Shown here piece by piece: positions 8,301 to 16,581 of a DNA stretch of 64,000 bases (the stretch's first letter is position 1; each line of letters opens with the position of its first letter). Source of the DNA: Streptomyces carminius (lineage in GTDB: Bacteria; Actinomycetota; Actinomycetes; Streptomycetales; Streptomycetaceae). The stretch spans positions 1 to 64,000 of the forward strand of contig NZ_PGGW01000011.1 of NCBI RefSeq assembly GCF_002794255.1, read 5' to 3'. The notes beneath the pieces are model-generated. The model saw nothing but the letters and a program-made list of their open reading frames with translations. It searched no databases and was not told the origin of the DNA. The position numbers and the translations under genes were made by a program.

Positions 8301-9205
8301 GCTGCTCCTCGCATCCGCTCCAACAGGCTCACGGAGTCTTCGAGTGAGAGAGCCTGTGAGCGCATCCTGGCATACCGCATCTGGAGCGTACTGAGCACTT
8401 TCGAGACGGAACTGAACTGGCCGCTCTCCTGCCCCTCGCAGTAGCTGAACCACCGGTTGTCCGGGGTCTCCAGCAGTTGCATGGGGCCGTGCAGACCCGC
8501 ATGCATCCGGTCCAGCGGCATCACCTGGATCTCCACGTTGCGCAGCTCCGCGAACTCCAGCACACGGCCGATCTGCTCGCGCATCGCCTCCGGCCCGCCC
8601 ACCGGGCGCAGGAACAGGTGCTCCTCCAGAATGAAGCTGAACGCGGTGTTGGGGCGCTCCCGCAGCAGTCGCTGCCGCTCCTCGCGCGCCGCCCACTGCG
8701 TCTCGATCTGCTCGTCGTTCAGTGGCGGAAGCTGATCCATGAACAGCGTCCGGGCGTACGCCTCCGTCTGGAGCAGGCCCGGGATCAGGCGGCACTCGTA
8801 CGTGGAGAGGCTGATCGCCTCCTGCTCCAACTGAGCCCACTCGCGGAACCAGCGCGCCAGCCCCGGCTTGCGCGACAGGTGGCGGGACGCACCGCGCAGG
8901 GTGCCGAACGCGTCCAGGACGTCCTCGGCCCGCTCGACGAAGTCGTGCGGCGGGAAGCGGCGGCCCTGCTCGACGGAGGCGACCGTGGGGAGCGAGTACC
9001 GCACCTGCGGCGCCAGTTCCTCCTGCGTCAGGCCGGCCCGCTTGCGGAACGACTTGACGACCTCGCCGAACACCTTGAGGCTCTCCGAGGTCTCCGGCTC
9101 GTGGTTGCCGCCGCCCTTCCTGCCGTTGCCCGGCGCGGGCTTCGCGGTCTCGTCCCCTCCCGCGTCCTCGGTGTCGCCCGTGTTCTCTTCCGTACCGTCG
9201 ACCAT
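8297..9205 (-). CDS. XRE-family regulator with DUF5753 domain
   Basis: A 302-residue DNA-binding protein. A charged N-terminal extension of about 40 residues leads into an XRE helix-turn-helix (GEVVKSFRKRAGLTQEEL...VASVEQGRR, residues ~46-85), followed by the DUF5753 domain (GLLQTEAYAR, QVMPLD). This is the WhiJ-like regulator family. It is translationally coupled to the DUF397 gene and divergent from the small ATPase gene at 9354, completing the conserved triad. Start taken at the ATG at 9205. Confidence 0.9.
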   Translation of the reverse strand: MVDGTEENTGDTEDAGGDETAKPAPGNGRKGGGNHEPETSESLKVFGEVVKSFRKRAGLTQEELAPQVRYSLPTVASVEQGRRFPPHDFVERAEDVLDAFGTLRGASRHLSRKPGLARWFREWAQLEQEAISLSTYECRLIPGLLQTEAYARTLFMDQLPPLNDEQIETQWAAREERQRLLRERPNTAFSFILEEHLFLRPVGGPEAMREQIGRVLEFAELRNVEIQVMPLDRMHAGLHGPMQLLETPDNRWFSYCEGQESGQFSSVSKVLSTLQMRYARMRSQALSLEDSVSLLERMRGAA

Positions 9206-9353
9206 GGCGGCTCCCTCCCGTACGCGCGTCCGGCGTATCCGTCGCGTGCCTTAATCGTCACGGGGGGTAACATCCTCTGTCTACCGAAAGTGCTGGTACG
9301 GGTGCGGAGCGTATGAGCGGCTGAGCTGGTGAAACGCTCTCAGGACCGGTCGG

Positions 9354-9806
9354 ATGAGGGCCATGGCACAGCCCTTCACCCCTCAGAGTGCGGTCACCGT
9401 ACGTGTGTTCACCCAGCGGTTCAGCTCCACCCCGCGCGGCGCCCGGCTCGCCCGGCGCCTGGCCGCGCACCGGCTGCACGAGTGGGGCGTCCCGTACGGC
9501 TCCGCGCTCTCCGACTCCGTCGTGTCGATCGTCGCCGAGCTGGCGGCGAACGCCGCCACCCACGGCCGCGTGCCCGGCCGGGACTTCGAGCTGCGGCTCG
9601 GCCTCGGGCCGCGCACCCTCCTGATCGACGTCTCGGACGCCCGGGGCGAGTGCCGCCCGGCCGCCGGGGTGTCGGCGCCGCCGCCGGACGCGGACGGCGG
9701 ACGCGGGCTGCTGCTGGTGGACGCGCTGGCCGACCGCTGGGAGGTGCGCGACCGTGAGCCGTCCGGCAAGACCGTCCACGCCGAACTGGACCTGCCGCCG
9801 CACTGA
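9354..9806 (+). CDS. HATPase_c anti-sigma-factor-like ATP-binding protein
   Basis: A 150-residue single-domain ATPase of the GHKL fold, like SpoIIAB/RsbW and the third member of DUF397/XRE triads. The N-box is VAELAANAATHG (about residues 62-73) and the G2 region is GGRGLLLVDALADRW. No sensor or histidine-containing domain is present. It is transcribed divergently from the XRE-DUF397 pair. ATG 9354 has AGGA about 9 bases upstream; ATG 9363 is an alternative. Confidence 0.85.
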   Translation: MRAMAQPFTPQSAVTVRVFTQRFSSTPRGARLARRLAAHRLHEWGVPYGSALSDSVVSIVAELAANAATHGRVPGRDFELRLGLGPRTLLIDVSDARGECRPAAGVSAPPPDADGGRGLLLVDALADRWEVRDREPSGKTVHAELDLPPH

Positions 9807-9998
9807 CGCCCGCCGCCGGGCCGGGCTGGAGACGGGGGGCGAACCGGTCCGTAACACGGGGAACCGGCGCATAACGGCAGACATGCCCGTCGTGCATCAG
9901 TCCGGGTGAGGGGAAAAGCATTCTGCGCTCCCGGCCGAGCGGCGCGGGCCGAGGATGGGCGGCGCCGTTATCCGGCGATCACAAGGAGAGAAACGTCC

Positions 9999-10556
9999 AT
10001 GACCAAGACGACCGTCCTCCGCCTCCTGGGCCCTGCCGCGCTGGCGGGCATCACCGCTCTGATGCCCGCCACGGCGGTCGCGGCCCCGTCCGTGTACGTT
10101 CCCACCGGTCAGGAGGTCTTCATCGACCACGTCCAGACCGGGGAGCACATCACCCCCAACGGCTTCGCCCAGAACCCCACGGCGTTCGTGGACATCTGGG
10201 AGGACCACAACAACGTCGTCCTCGACACCGAGAAGTGGACCTACCAGTCCGTGAACGGCAGCGGCACCACGTTCCTGATCAAGAACGTGGGCGGCAACGA
10301 CATCTGCCTGCAGCCCGCGAACGTGGAGAACCGTCAGATCATCTCCACCAAGACCTGCTCGGCCACCAACAAGCAGCAGTGGTGGCACCTGTACGGCACC
10401 GACACCGGCGTCGAGCGGGGCTTCACCCTCCGCCCCTACAACGAGACGTCCCTGGCCATCACCCCCGTCACCGTCCCCAGCCACAATGACCAGTACCTGG
10501 TCCTCTCGCCCGCGGGCGACTACCTCAACCAGGTCTTCCGCAACCGCCTGGCCTGA
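9999..10556 (+). CDS. Secreted beta-trefoil/ricin-like protein
   Basis: A 185-residue exported protein. A signal peptide (MTKTTVLRLLGPAALAGITA, then ...AVAAP) is followed by a domain with ICLQPAN and KQQWWHL motifs, resembling a ricin-B-type lectin repeat (Q-x-W). No catalytic residues are evident. The start is fixed by AAGGAGAG 9 bases before the ATG. Carbohydrate binding is an inference from the repeat motif. It appears monocistronic, with a terminator just downstream. Confidence 0.75.
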   Translation: MTKTTVLRLLGPAALAGITALMPATAVAAPSVYVPTGQEVFIDHVQTGEHITPNGFAQNPTAFVDIWEDHNNVVLDTEKWTYQSVNGSGTTFLIKNVGGNDICLQPANVENRQIISTKTCSATNKQQWWHLYGTDTGVERGFTLRPYNETSLAITPVTVPSHNDQYLVLSPAGDYLNQVFRNRLA

Positions 10557-10590
10557 CCTCGCCCCGGGTGAGACCGGGGACCGCCGAACG

Positions 10591-10626
10591 GTGACCGGGG
10601 CCCGGGCCGACCCGAGCCCCGGTCAC
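10591..10626 (+). terminator. Intrinsic terminator after the secreted lectin-like gene
   Basis: An 11-bp inverted repeat (GTGACCGGGGC and GCCCCGGTCAC) with a 14-base loop, starting 34 bases after the stop codon. Confidence 0.65.
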
Positions 10627-11019
10627 CACCCCCGCCCGGGCGCTGCCCGCGCGAGCTCGAGTGCGTACGGGGGCGCGATCGGCAGTGGGCAGGCCCGAGG
10701 TGCCCGTGTGCCGGGCGGAACGGCGGGTTCCTGCGGTGTGACGGCTGATACGGCTGATGCGGAAGTGGCTGTTCCGGGATGCGGTTTCAGACGCCTGTGC
10801 CGGGAAACGGGAGCGCTGATCACGCCCCGGACAGGTCGGACGGCCGCGTCGTCGCTGTCCATCGGTGTGTGTGCCACGCACGGAGACTGTCTTTTTCCGG
10901 CCCGCGCGCAGGAGTGACTTTGCGGGAACAGTCGTGCGATTCGTGAGGCGGTTGTGTCAGCGTGTGGGCGCCACGGCGGCCAGGGGAGCCGCCGGGCGTC
11001 TTCTTCCCAGGGGGGAAAG
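10627..11019. other. Intergenic region before the Rhs gene
   Basis: About 390 bases without a credible gene. It must hold the Rhs promoter, but I see no convincing -35/-10 pair. A GGGGGG stretch just before the Rhs ATG is the likely ribosome-binding site. Confidence 0.5.
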
Positions 11020-14000
11020 ATGCAGCACACGCGTGCCTGGGGCACGCCTTCTCGGCGTGCCCGCAGACCGTTCAGGACCTCGCTGGTGGCGGCGGTGGCC
11101 GTCGCGGCGGTCACCGCCACGGCGTTACCGGCCGTCGCCGCACCCGGGGACGAGCGGCCGGAACCGGCCTCGGCCTGGGGCCGGGACGGCGCGGCGGGCA
11201 AGGTGAAGGCCCCGCCGGTCAAGGCGGGGAAGAACCGGCCGCCGAAGTCGGCCCGCTCGGCGGAGCCGACCGGGGAGCAGCGGGCCTGGTCCAAGGCCCA
11301 GCGGGAACGCCTCTCGGGCGCCGGTGCCGAAGGCGGCGAGCCGGCCGTGCTGAGCTGGGTGCCCGAGGGGCAGGGGGAGGTGCCCTGGCATGAGATCTCC
11401 GACCTCCGCCTGACCGATGCGCTGGTGGCCCGGGTCAACTACTCCAACGGCAACCTGATGCTGGCCGCCACCGACTTCGACATCGCCGGCGTCGGGCACA
11501 AGCTTCAGCTCACCCGCACCTACAACTCGCTGGACGCGCCGTTCGGCTCGCTCTCCGAGCCGTGGTGGACCGGTTACGAGCGCCAACTGAGCGACTTCTA
11601 CACCGACATGGTGCTCCTGTACGACGACACCGGAGCCGCGGTGCAGTTCGAGGAGAGTGACGACGGGACCTTCACCACGCCCGACGGGTACTCGCTGGAC
11701 CTGGAGAAGGACGAGGACGGCACCTATACCCTCACCGACCGCAAGGCCGGCTCCACGGACCACTTCTCCGCGGACGGCGACCTGACCGAGGTGGTCGACC
11801 GCAACGGCGGCACGATCAGTGTGGAGCAGCACGAGGCGGACGGGGAGAGCGCCGGTTTCAAGCTGACCGAGACCCGCTCCGACCGCTGGATCGACCTGCG
11901 CAAGGTCGACGGCGACTCCTGGACGGCGACCGATTCCGCCGGCCGCACGGTGGAGTACCACCTCGACGGCGACAGGCGGCTGATCCAGACGGTCGACACC
12001 GAGGGCGGTGACACCCTGTTCGGCTATGACGCCGACGGCCGCATCACCGAGGTGACCACCCCGGCGGGGCGGAAGGTTTCCTTCACCTACGACGAGGCCA
12101 ACCGGGTCACCTCCCTCACCCGCGGCGGACCCGGCGGCCCGACGTGGACCTACACCCACTCCGCGGACACCCCCTGGCAGGAAGGCACCACCACGGTGGC
12201 CGACCCGGACGGGGACGAGACCGTCTACCGCCACAACGACGACGGCGAGGTCACGAAGGTCACCGATCCGCTGGGCAACTCCCGCTCTCGCACCTACGAC
12301 GCCCACAACCTCGCCTCGGCCACCGACGCGATGGGCACCGGCAACACCTCGGGCAACACCACCACCTACGGCTGGGACTCCCGCAACAACCCCACCTCCG
12401 TCTCCCTGCCCACCGGGGCGACGGCGTCCCTGACCGGCTACCAGACCATTGCCGGTACCGACCTGCCCGGCACTCTCACCACGCCGGACGGCCACGAGAG
12501 CGACTACGACTACGACGCCAAGGGCAACACCCTGTCCGTGGCCGTCATCGGGAACGAGGGCGGCACCCGGGAGTTCACCTACAACGACGCCACGCCCGAC
12601 TGCGGCGGCTTCGAGGGCCAGCGCTGCACCGCCAAGGACGCGCGCGGCAAGACCACCGAGTTCACCTACGACGCCAAGGGCAACCTGACCAAGGCCGCCC
12701 CGCCGTCCCCGCAGGGGGCCACCACCTACCGCTACGACGGCCTCGGCCGCCCCACCGATGTGGTCGACGGCCGCGGCACCACCACCCACCACACCTACGA
12801 CAAGCGCGACCGGATCACCCGGACCGACACCTCCGCCTACGACGTCGTCACCTACACCTACGACGCCGACGGCAACCTCACCACCCGTACCGACGCCACC
12901 GGCACCACCACCTGGCGCTACGACGCGCTGGGCCGCGAGACGGTCCGCATCCTGCCCGACGGCTCCGCCACGGTCCTGGCCTACACCGCCGACGGCAGCG
13001 TGGACACCTACACCGACCCCACCGGAACCGTCGACTACACCTGGGACCCGGCCGGTCGGCTGACCGAACTGACCGACCCGGCCGGGGCGAAGACCACCTA
13101 CGCCTACAACAACAACGGCGAACGCACCAAGACCAGCTACCCGGGCGGCACCACCCAGACCGTGGACCTGGACGACTCCGGCCGCCCCACCCGCGTCACC
13201 GCCACCTCCGGCGATGACACCCTGATCGACCTGGCCTACACCTACGACTACACCTCCGGTTCGGCCAAGGTCGACGGCACCAAGATCCGCACCCGCACCG
13301 ACCACACCACCGGCAAACGCATCACCTACCGCTACGACTCCGCCGCCCGCCTCCAGTACGCCCTGGAAACCAGCGACGGCGAACGCACCGCCTCCTGGCT
13401 GTACTGCTTCGACCCGGCCGGCAACCTCACCGCCCAGTCCGGCCAGTCCTCCGCCTGCCCGGCCGGAAACCGCTTCACCTACGACGACGCCTCCCAACTC
13501 ACCGCCCGCAACGGCGACTCCACCGGCTGGTCCTACGACAAGGCCGGCAACGAGCTCGCGGCCGCAGCCGCTTCCACCGTCACCCGCACCGACGAGAAGT
13601 GGAACGCCTTCTCCCAGCTCACCGAACTCACCGTCAACGGCCAAACCCACACCGCCGAATACGCCGACACCACGAACGCCGAACGCGTCCGGCTCGGTGA
13701 CACCCGCTTCCACCACGGCCCCCTGGGTCTGGCCGCCCAGAGCACCGCGGGCAAGGACACCGGATTCGTCCGCGAACCGTCGGGCACCCTCCACTCCATG
13801 AGGACCGGGGGGAAGAGCCACTACTACCTCACCGACGCCCTCGGCTCGGTCATGGGCCTGACCGACGAGAACGGCAAGCGCACCCACACCTACGACTACG
13901 GCCCCACCGGCCTGCCCCGCACCACCCCCACCGAGACCGTCCCCCAGCCCTACCGCTTCGCCGGCACTTACCTCGACCCGACGGGGCTGTACAAGATGGG

Positions 14001-14292
14001 CGCCCGCTACTACGACCCCCACCTGGGCCGCTTCACCCAACCCGACCCATCGGGCCAGGAAACCAACCTCTACCTCTACGCGAGTGGCGACCCCATCAAC
14101 CACACCGACCCCACCGGACTGTGGACGGGGTGGGACACCGTGGCAACCGTCATGACCGGCGTAGCCCTCGTGGCGGCCATCCCCACGGGAGGAGCATCTT
14201 TGACCGTGGCAGGTGGCATAGGCCTGGCACTCGCCCAGACCAGCTTTGTCGCGGCAGTTGCCTGCGGCGTGTACGACGACAACGCCTGCTGA
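11020..14292 (+). CDS. Secreted Rhs/YD-repeat protein with hydrophobic C-terminal tail
   Basis: A 1,090-residue Rhs protein. A signal peptide of about 40 residues (basic start, TSLVAAVAVAAVTATALPAVAA) sends it out of the cell. A DUF6531-like segment (LMLAATDFDIAG...TYNSLDAPFG) follows, then many YD repeats of the type YDADGNLT from about residue 320 to 980. The conserved core end GRFTQPDPSGQETN...DPTGL occupies ~1001-1034. Rhs cores form a shell around a variable C-terminal toxin that begins after this motif. The tail here is only 56 residues, strongly hydrophobic and Gly/Ala/Val-rich, ending in DDNAC. It looks like a membrane-acting peptide rather than an enzyme. The start has GGGGGG a few bases upstream. 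Confidence 0.92.
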   Translation: MQHTRAWGTPSRRARRPFRTSLVAAVAVAAVTATALPAVAAPGDERPEPASAWGRDGAAGKVKAPPVKAGKNRPPKSARSAEPTGEQRAWSKAQRERLSGAGAEGGEPAVLSWVPEGQGEVPWHEISDLRLTDALVARVNYSNGNLMLAATDFDIAGVGHKLQLTRTYNSLDAPFGSLSEPWWTGYERQLSDFYTDMVLLYDDTGAAVQFEESDDGTFTTPDGYSLDLEKDEDGTYTLTDRKAGSTDHFSADGDLTEVVDRNGGTISVEQHEADGESAGFKLTETRSDRWIDLRKVDGDSWTATDSAGRTVEYHLDGDRRLIQTVDTEGGDTLFGYDADGRITEVTTPAGRKVSFTYDEANRVTSLTRGGPGGPTWTYTHSADTPWQEGTTTVADPDGDETVYRHNDDGEVTKVTDPLGNSRSRTYDAHNLASATDAMGTGNTSGNTTTYGWDSRNNPTSVSLPTGATASLTGYQTIAGTDLPGTLTTPDGHESDYDYDAKGNTLSVAVIGNEGGTREFTYNDATPDCGGFEGQRCTAKDARGKTTEFTYDAKGNLTKAAPPSPQGATTYRYDGLGRPTDVVDGRGTTTHHTYDKRDRITRTDTSAYDVVTYTYDADGNLTTRTDATGTTTWRYDALGRETVRILPDGSATVLAYTADGSVDTYTDPTGTVDYTWDPAGRLTELTDPAGAKTTYAYNNNGERTKTSYPGGTTQTVDLDDSGRPTRVTATSGDDTLIDLAYTYDYTSGSAKVDGTKIRTRTDHTTGKRITYRYDSAARLQYALETSDGERTASWLYCFDPAGNLTAQSGQSSACPAGNRFTYDDASQLTARNGDSTGWSYDKAGNELAAAAASTVTRTDEKWNAFSQLTELTVNGQTHTAEYADTTNAERVRLGDTRFHHGPLGLAAQSTAGKDTGFVREPSGTLHSMRTGGKSHYYLTDALGSVMGLTDENGKRTHTYDYGPTGLPRTTPTETVPQPYRFAGTYLDPTGLYKMGARYYDPHLGRFTQPDPSGQETNLYLYASGDPINHTDPTGLWTGWDTVATVMTGVALVAAIPTGGASLTVAGGIGLALAQTSFVAAVACGVYDDNAC

Positions 14293-14331
14293 GTGACACG
14301 TTCCCATCGGCTTAGACAGCAATAAAAAACT

Positions 14332-14372
14332 GAAGGACCCCTTCCGGAGTGTTACTCCGGAAGGGGTCCTTC
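14332..14372. terminator. Strong hairpin after the Rhs gene
   Basis: A perfect 18-bp stem (14332-14349 with 14355-14372) and loop TGTTA. On the minus strand it is followed by an A/T tract (14321-14330), giving a classical terminator for transcripts from the right. On the plus strand it lacks a U-tract but could still stop Rhs transcription. Confidence 0.75.
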
Positions 14373-14397
14373 GAAGACCCTACTCTCAAGGAGTCCA

Positions 14398-14580
14398 GTG
14401 CGCCAGTTCTTTGAGTCTTCAGGAGTAATCCTGATCTTTGCTCTCTCAGCTCTCTCTCTTATAGTGTTCTCGCCTAACGCGCTGGATGTTCCGGCCGTGT
14501 GGTGGTCGGCGCTCGTCGTCTGCTGTCTTTCCATCATCGCGATTCTAGTGATTCGAAAGGGAAGAAGGCGCATCGATTAG
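14398..14580 (+). CDS. Small two-helix membrane protein 1, putative immunity protein
   Basis: A 60-residue protein starting at GTG 14398 with AAGGAG 4 bases upstream. It consists almost wholly of two transmembrane helices (about residues 9-25 and 32-52) and ends in RKGRRRID, so the C-terminus should lie inside the cell. It directly follows the Rhs gene whose tail is hydrophobic. Polymorphic-toxin immunity genes normally sit exactly here, and a membrane-acting toxin calls for a membrane immunity protein. The role is inferred from position only; I recognise no family. Confidence 0.65.
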   Translation: MRQFFESSGVILIFALSALSLIVFSPNALDVPAVWWSALVVCCLSIIAILVIRKGRRRID

Positions 14581-14632
14581 CGCTGCGGCTGCTTCGCTCA
14601 CTCCGGCCTGCCCAGCCGGAATGCCACGGCGT

Positions 14633-14653
14633 GCCCCACTCTCTTGGTGGGGC
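14633..14653. repeat. Short hairpin between small membrane genes
   Basis: GCCCCAC and GTGGGGC pair around a 7-base loop, 24 bases before the next small gene. It is one of four hairpins that punctuate the Rhs tail array. Confidence 0.45.
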
Positions 14654-14677
14654 GCGCCGTTCCAACTGGAGGGCAGT

Positions 14678-14848
14678 GTGCAGAAAAAATCTTTCCTTCT
14701 ATGGCTTCTGCTCGTATTCGCCGTCATTCTCCTGATGATGTACCCGTGGCAAGCTGGCTGGGAGGGTTCTCATGCGGTGATATGGATGCTGAGTGTGGCA
14801 GCGATCGTCATTGCAGTGCGAGGAGTCGCATACTGGAAGCGTGAATGA
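14678..14848 (+). CDS. Small two-helix membrane protein 2, possibly an orphan immunity protein
   Basis: A 56-residue protein starting at GTG 14678 with GGAGGG 4 bases upstream. Two hydrophobic helices (LLWLLLVFAVILLMM and AVIWMLSVAAIVIAV) are joined by a short Trp-containing loop, ending in a basic YWKRE tail. No Rhs tail precedes it directly; it may belong to a tail that has been lost. It resembles the neighbouring small proteins in size and topology rather than sequence. Confidence 0.6.
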   Translation: MQKKSFLLWLLLVFAVILLMMYPWQAGWEGSHAVIWMLSVAAIVIAVRGVAYWKRE

Positions 14849-15164
14849 AACCGAAGGAGCTGCTGAGGTTTTCTCGGCCCCTCACCTGGGTCGCTTCACT
14901 CAGCCCGACCTCTCCGGAAAGGAAACCAGCTCCTACCTCTATGCCACCGGCGACCCCGTCAACCACACCGACCCCACCGGGTTGAGTTGTTCCGCTGCGG
15001 TGATCGGCGCAATGGCTGGTGTCGGAGGGTTTCTCATCGGCACAGCAGGGATGCTCACCACTCCCATGACAGGCGGTGCATCATCAGCTGTAGCCTTCTG
15101 GGGATATCAAGTGGCTGCTGTCGGGCTGGGGCCGTCTATAGGAGGGCTGTTCAGTGAGTGCTGA
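14841..15164 (+). pseudogene. Orphan Rhs tail cassette 2
   Basis: A 107-codon reading frame. Bases 14883-14984 match the end of the Rhs core at 14020-14121 (HLGRFTQPD...SYLYATGDPVNHTDPTGL), with no upstream core. A new 59-residue hydrophobic tail follows (GVGGFLIGTAGM, SSAVAFWGYQVAAV), ending in LFSEC. It could be translated from GTG 14841, which overlaps the end of the preceding small gene. Orphan Rhs/CDI tails in other bacteria act as silent cassettes that recombine into the full gene through the shared core sequence, and that is the likelier role here. Confidence 0.75.
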
Positions 15165-15375
15165 CAGAGCCGGACTCGGCATGACGCTCGGTGCGATTGC
15201 GGCGGGGCTGACCTGTGTGAGTTCTGGGGTGGCCGCTGTGCTGGCCTGGCAGGACGGTGCGTCATTCGGGGAAGCGGCTCTCATACTGCCGTTGGCGATC
15301 TTCGCGGCAGGGCTGACTGTCTGCATGTTCGCTGTTGCGGCTTTCGTGCAGCGAGGAAAGGGAAGAGGCCGATGA
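15154..15375 (+). CDS. Small two-helix membrane protein 3, putative immunity for tail 2
   Basis: A 73-residue protein from GTG 15154, with GGAGG 8 bases upstream. It overlaps the last 11 bases of tail cassette 2, so the two would be translated together. Two hydrophobic stretches (about 8-30 and 37-63) end in RGKGRGR. The tight overlap is the strongest evidence in the array that a hydrophobic tail and a small membrane protein form a pair. Confidence 0.68.
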   Translation: MSADRAGLGMTLGAIAAGLTCVSSGVAAVLAWQDGASFGEAALILPLAIFAAGLTVCMFAVAAFVQRGKGRGR

Positions 15376-15544
15376 GGCGGCGAAAAGCGGCCGATTCGGT
15401 GCGCTGTTTTCCTTCTCTGTGTGCCGATATTCCGATCGGAATAGAAGCAGCGGTACTCGCTTCAGAAGCGATATCGGGTGACCGTCTTCTCTGATCTGTA
15501 GCACTTCTCGGCGAGGTCGAGAATCCTCAATTCAGCAAGATGCC
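15376..15544. other. Non-coding spacer inside the Rhs tail array
   Basis: About 170 bases, less GC-rich than the surrounding genes, with no credible gene on either strand. Confidence 0.4.
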
Positions 15545-15579
15545 CCGGTGGGGCCCCGATGCCATCGGGGCCCCACCGG
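15545..15579. repeat. Strong hairpin at the boundary of tail cassette 3
   Basis: A perfect 16-bp stem (15545-15560 with 15564-15579) around a 3-base loop. Its right arm runs into sequence homologous to the Rhs core, so the hairpin marks the breakpoint where core homology starts. Confidence 0.6.
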
Positions 15580-15828
15580 CCTGCCCCGCGCCACCCCGAC
15601 CGAGACGGTACCCCAGCCCTACTCTTCACCCAACCCGACCCCACCGGGCTGGCAAGTGCGGGTGAAATCACCTTGGCGACTTTGGAAGGAATCAGCATGG
15701 TGGCTGGTGTAACTGCCGCTGTGGCGACAGGCCCTGTTCTGACCCCTGCGGCGGGTGGAATCAGTCCCGCCACCGGCATCACAGGAGGAGTCGGCGGCGT
15801 CTCGTTTCTGTTCTCGGAGAACTGCTGA
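15570..15828 (+). pseudogene. Orphan Rhs tail cassette 3, internally deleted
   Basis: A scarred cassette. Bases ~15570-15621 match the Rhs core at about 13901-13953 (GPTGLPR...TPTETVPQPY). Most of the intervening core is gone and the match resumes at TTCACCCAACCCGACC (15625), in another frame. A 58-residue hydrophobic tail follows DPTGL, with SMVAGVTAAVATGPV and GITGGVGGVSFLF, ending in SENC. The frame change means it cannot be read from the upstream core piece, so it is a silent or decayed module. It is followed after one base by a small membrane gene. Confidence 0.72.
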
Positions 15829-15829
15829 C

Positions 15830-16003
15830 ATGCAAGAGCTGTCCTATACTTTGCTGGCATTTTCTCTCATCGCCATAGCTGTAGGAGCCGGGGTGATGCT
15901 GTCCTCCGCCGAAGGAAGCGTCAGGCGGGAAAGGGCCATATGGGCCATTCTGGCCGCAGCGCCACTTGTCGCGATCAGCATCGTGCTGATGCTTGGCACG
16001 TGA
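15830..16003 (+). CDS. Small two-helix membrane protein 4, putative immunity for tail 3
   Basis: A 57-residue protein from ATG 15830, one base after the stop of tail cassette 3, with GGAG 10 bases upstream. Two helices (about 6-26 and 36-55) flank a basic loop (EGSVRRERA). Position and topology match the other small proteins of the array. Confidence 0.65.
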   Translation: MQELSYTLLAFSLIAIAVGAGVMLSSAEGSVRRERAIWAILAAAPLVAISIVLMLGT

Positions 16004-16040
16004 TGTACCAACCTGACAGAAGAGACCACTGAAGTACTGT

Positions 16041-16082
16041 CTGTGGACTCTGCCGTAGTACATAGCGCGGCAGAGCCCACAG
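16041..16082. repeat. Hairpin before tail cassette 4
   Basis: CTGTGGACTCTGCC pairs with GGCAGAGCCCACAG, with one mismatch, around a 14-base loop. It separates small gene 4 from tail cassette 4. Confidence 0.55.
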
Positions 16083-16111
16083 CGCGCAGTCTGTTAAAGA
16101 ATGAGGTCGAT

Positions 16112-16432
16112 TACTACGCCCCCCATCTGGGCCGCTTCACCCAACCCGACCCCTCGGGCCAGGAGACCAACCCCTACCTCTACGCCACCGGCGACCCCGT
16201 CAACCACACCGACCCCACCGGACTGTATTCCTGGGACGACTTCACCGGCGACATCACAGTGATCTCCGGACTCGCCGGTACGGGCGCCGCGGTTGGGGGT
16301 GGCATCGGATGCCTGGTCGGTGCTGTTGGTGGTCCCCCTGGCTGTGGCGCCGCCGGAGGTGTCGGAGTGCTGATAGGAGGTGCCTACGGCGCTACCGCAG
16401 GGATTGGCCTGGTGATCGGCAGGCATATGTAG
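16112..16432 (+). pseudogene. Orphan Rhs tail cassette 4
   Basis: Bases 16112-16225 closely match the Rhs core end (YYAPHLGRFTQPDPSGQETN...DPTGL). A 68-residue tail follows, dominated by glycine-zipper patterns (GGGIGCLVGAVGG, GGVGVLIGGAYG), ending in GRHM. Unlike the other tails it lacks a terminal Cys. The frame stays open for about 44 codons past the TAG (CVGYDFWKG onward), so the TAG may be a later mutation that shortened a longer tail. No start codon with a ribosome-binding site is evident; a GTG at 16043 lies inside the hairpin. Confidence 0.72.
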
Positions 16433-16581
16433 TGCGTCGGTTATGACTTCTGGAAGGGGATCGCCCCTCCGGGTGGTCGGGGAGGAACTCGATTCCGCCC
16501 CGACCGCACTCATGGCTCACGTCGGTTCCGCCCAGTCATCCGAGAATGTGAGTGGCAACTTGAGAAGGAGGTGGATGTTCG

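Noticed and set aside
11020..14292. The Rhs tail as a nuclease, deaminase or other enzymatic toxin.
   Set aside because: The 56-residue tail has no catalytic-type residues and is hydrophobic along most of its length.
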